DNA of 64,000 nt, taken from contig NZ_FPEI01000004.1 in NCBI RefSeq assembly GCF_900117415.1, positions 620,001 to 684,000 of the forward strand. The letters run 5' to 3'. Position 1 is the first letter of the stretch. Each line of letters begins with the position of its first letter. This DNA is from Hyphomicrobium sp. CS1BSMeth3 (GTDB lineage: Bacteria; Pseudomonadota; Alphaproteobacteria; Rhizobiales; Hyphomicrobiaceae). Positions 62,255 through 64,000 of the stretch are shown in pieces. A program made the translations under genes and the position numbers. The notes under the pieces were generated by a model, which had not been told where the DNA came from, did not search any database, and saw nothing but the letters and a program-made list of their open reading frames with translations.

Positions 62255-63664
62255 TCAATAGCGATAGTGATCGCCCTTGAACGGGCCTGCCTGCGTGACG
62301 CCGATATAGTCGGCCTGCTCCTTCGAGAGCTTGGTCAGCTTCGCGCCCACCTTGGCGAGGTGGAGCATGGCGACCTTCTCGTCGAGGTGCTTCGGCAGCA
62401 CGTACACTTCCTTCTTGTACTTGCCGTCCTTGTTGTTGGCGAAGAGCTCGATCTGGGCGAGCGTCTGGTTGGTGAACGAGGCCGACATCACGAACGAGGG
62501 ATGGCCCATCGCGTTGCCGAGGTTCACGAGACGGCCCTGGCTCAGCAGGATGATGCGGTTGCCGTTCGGGAACGCGATCTCGTCGACCTGATCCTTGATG
62601 TTCGTCCACTTGAAGTTCTTGAGGCCCGCGACCTGGATCTCATTGTCGAAGTGGCCGATGTTGCAGACGATCGCGCGATCCTTCATCGCGCGCATGTGCT
62701 CGAGGGTGATGATGTCCTTGTTGCCGGTCGCGGTGACGTAGATGTCGGCGCGCGAGAGCGCATCCTCGATCGTCACGACCTCGTAGCCTTCCATCGCCGC
62801 CTGCAGGGCGCAGATCGGATCGATCTCGGAAACGAGGACGCGGCAGCCGGCCTGGCGCAGCGATGCCGCCGAACCCTTGCCGACGTCACCGTAGCCCGCG
62901 ACGAACGCGACCTTGCCCGACATCATCACGTCGGTGCCGCGGCGAATGCCGTCGACCAGCGACTCGCGGCAACCGTAGAGATTGTCGAACTTCGATTTCG
63001 TGACGCTGTCATTGACGTTGATCGCCGGCCACAGCAGCGTCCCAGCCTTCTGCATCTCGTAGAGGCGATGAACGCCCGTGGTCGTCTCCTCGGAAACGCC
63101 CTTGATGGATTTCGCGATCTCGCCGAACCAGCCCTTCGGCTTCTCCTTGAGGCAGCGATTGATCAGCGCGAACAGGATCTCTTCTTCCTCGGATCCGGCC
63201 TTGCTCAAAAAGGCGGTGTCGCCCTTCTCGGCCCGCACGCCGAGATGAATGAACAGCGTCGCGTCGCCGCCGTCATCGAGGATCATGTTCGGATAGCCGC
63301 CGCCGTGCCAGTCGAACAGCTTGGCGGTGTAGTCCCAGTACTCGACCAGCGTCTCGCCCTTAACGGCGAAGACCGGGGTGCCAGCGGCAGCGATCGCGGC
63401 AGCGGCATGGTCCTGCGTCGAATAGATGTTGCAGGAGACCCAGCGCACGTCGGCGCCAAGCGCCTTCAGCGTCTCGATGAGGACGCCCGTCTGGATGGTC
63501 ATGTGCAGCGAGCCGGCAATGCGCGCGCCCTTGAGCGGCTGCTTGGGGCCGTACTCCGCGCGCGTCGCCATCAGGCCCGGCATTTCGCTCTCGGCGATGG
63601 AGAGCTCCTTGCGGCCGAAATCTGCGAGGGCAATATCCTTGACGATGTAGTCCTTGGTGCTCAT
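62255..63664 (-). CDS. ahcY: Adenosylhomocysteinase (SAH hydrolase)
   Basis: It hydrolyses S-adenosylhomocysteine to adenosine and homocysteine, relieving product inhibition of SAM methyltransferases. The 469-residue product has [15 protein letters not shown], the substrate/NAD region [16 protein letters not shown], the NAD-binding [17 protein letters not shown] and the C-terminal [10 protein letters not shown]. It includes the ~40-residue insert typical of the long bacterial form. AAAGGCG precedes the ATG at 63664; a 14-residue upstream frame is rejected. Its upstream gap carries a palindrome that looks like an operator. Confidence 0.96.
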   Translation of the reverse strand: MSTKDYIVKDIALADFGRKELSIAESEMPGLMATRAEYGPKQPLKGARIAGSLHMTIQTGVLIETLKALGADVRWVSCNIYSTQDHAAAAIAAAGTPVFAVKGETLVEYWDYTAKLFDWHGGGYPNMILDDGGDATLFIHLGVRAEKGDTAFLSKAGSEEEEILFALINRCLKEKPKGWFGEIAKSIKGVSEETTTGVHRLYEMQKAGTLLWPAINVNDSVTKSKFDNLYGCRESLVDGIRRGTDVMMSGKVAFVAGYGDVGKGSAASLRQAGCRVLVSEIDPICALQAAMEGYEVVTIEDALSRADIYVTATGNKDIITLEHMRAMKDRAIVCNIGHFDNEIQVAGLKNFKWTNIKDQVDEIAFPNGNRIILLSQGRLVNLGNAMGHPSFVMSASFTNQTLAQIELFANNKDGKYKKEVYVLPKHLDEKVAMLHLAKVGAKLTKLSKEQADYIGVTQAGPFKGDHYRY

Positions 63665-63798
63665 GGGGCGCCTTTCTCGGCTGAGGATGGCCTGCAGACC
63701 CGGCACGGCGGCCGCACGTCAATGGCGCGGACGCGGCCTCGCGGGCATGAATGGACCGGCGTTGTATAGCGGCAGAGCCGCAGCGCCGCAAGGCGGAT

Positions 63799-63814
63799 AT
63801 AAAGAAATCTTTAT
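63799..63814. promoter_or_regulatory. 16-bp palindrome in the ahcY / metallophosphoesterase divergent gap
   Basis: ATAAAGAAATCTTTAT: perfect 7-bp arms ATAAAGA / TCTTTAT with an AA centre, standing out as A+T-rich in GC-rich DNA, 135 bp upstream of ahcY and 57 bp upstream of the divergent gene. It resembles operators of ArsR-family regulators of the SAM/SAH cycle (SahR-type) described for Proteobacteria; I could not check the exact consensus. Confidence 0.6.
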
Positions 63815-63870
63815 GTCTTTCTGCGGACGCTTGACGCACGCTGCGGCACGCGCCAGCCTGCTCGCCTCCC

Positions 63871-64000
63871 ATGGAGGCCCCAGTGAAGCCCGAGGCGATC
63901 TCCTTCGACACGGCAAAGCCCCTCCTCGTCTTCGGGGGGCCATACTCGAACCTCGAGGCGACCGAGGCCCTGCGCCGGCGGGCCGACGTGCTCGGCATTC
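63871..64000 (+). CDS. Metallophosphoesterase, N-terminus (runs off the window)
   Basis: Only 43 residues are present: MEAPVKPEAISFDTAKPLLV then FGGPYSNLEATEALRRRADV. The FGGPYSN-x-x-AT-x-AL start is characteristic of a metallophosphoesterase family in which Asp/Gly-rich metal motifs follow further on; these are beyond the window edge. It is divergent from ahcY. Confidence 0.6.
   Translation, partial: MEAPVKPEAISFDTAKPLLVFGGPYSNLEATEALRRRADVLGI

Noticed and set aside
61983-62280. Short open frames in the gshA-ahcY gap
   Set aside because: Gly/Pro/Arg-rich translations in an extremely GC-rich spacer; no ribosome site or conserved feature.
63665-63870. SAH riboswitch upstream of ahcY
   Set aside because: I could not recognise the conserved core of any SAM/SAH riboswitch; the visible regulatory mark is a DNA palindrome instead.

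Overview
The window is a GC-rich, densely coded stretch of chromosome from an alphaproteobacterium, most likely a member of the Hyphomicrobiales (Rhizobiales). The pointers are the order nuoG-H-I-J-K-L-M-N followed by a biotin ligase and ribonuclease J, an alphaproteobacterial/plant-type glutamate-cysteine ligase, an Mrp protein with a C-terminal DUF971 domain, and short palindromic repeats of the kind common in this group. No prophage, insertion sequence, transposase, CRISPR array or rRNA was seen. One tRNA-Gly(UCC) is present at 53828-53901.

Layout. 1-5.0 kb: sufE, then a leftward set (PLP trans-sulfuration-family enzyme, an unrecognised methyltransferase-like protein, a UbiE-like methyltransferase, a CAP-domain protein, a beta-carbonic anhydrase). 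5.2-7.2 kb: a protein with two AAA+ modules. 7.4-19.8 kb: the leftward block nuoG to nuoN, birA, rnj, which lacks nuoA-F and carries an extra 76-codon single-membrane-span gene between nuoJ and nuoK. 20-30 kb: leftward catabolic and envelope genes (FAH-family hydrolase, Old Yellow Enzyme, lone efflux adaptor lipoprotein, YrbL-like kinase fold, YbdK ligase, P450, acyl-CoA dehydrogenase) with a rightward DM13 protein. 30-39 kb: transglycosylase-like protein, Kef-type antiporter, SDR with a divergent LysR regulator, three MFS transporters and a small ABM-fold protein. 39-49.6 kb: selO, uvrC, a cobalamin/haem-type ABC importer, patatin, a lone amino-acid-type binding protein and the Mrp-DUF971 fusion. 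49.8-54.3 kb: tandem DUF2750 protein, pccB, an A+T-rich HEPN-domain gene, a DUF4260 protein, tRNA-Gly and a small secreted basic protein. 54.4-64 kb: amidohydrolase, methyltransferase, MFS carrier, small membrane and secreted proteins, a NylB-like serine hydrolase, gshA, ahcY and the start of a metallophosphoesterase.

Shared themes are Fe-S and thiol/one-carbon metabolism: sufE, the Mrp fusion and complex I on the Fe-S side; the PLP enzyme, gshA, ybdK and ahcY on the sulfur side. ahcY and the divergent metallophosphoesterase share a 206-bp gap with a perfect 16-bp palindrome that looks like an operator.

The most interesting unexplained structures are: (i) two copies of a ~166-bp element made of two facing hairpins with CTAG ends, a conserved bulge, a 13-nt spacer and compensatory stem changes, one lying exactly where nuoG has lost contact with nuoA-F; (ii) the extra small gene inside the nuo operon; (iii) the solitary HEPN gene; (iv) a second inverted hairpin-pair repeat family whose arms appear swapped between copies. 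All homology calls come from reading the sequence; no database search was run.
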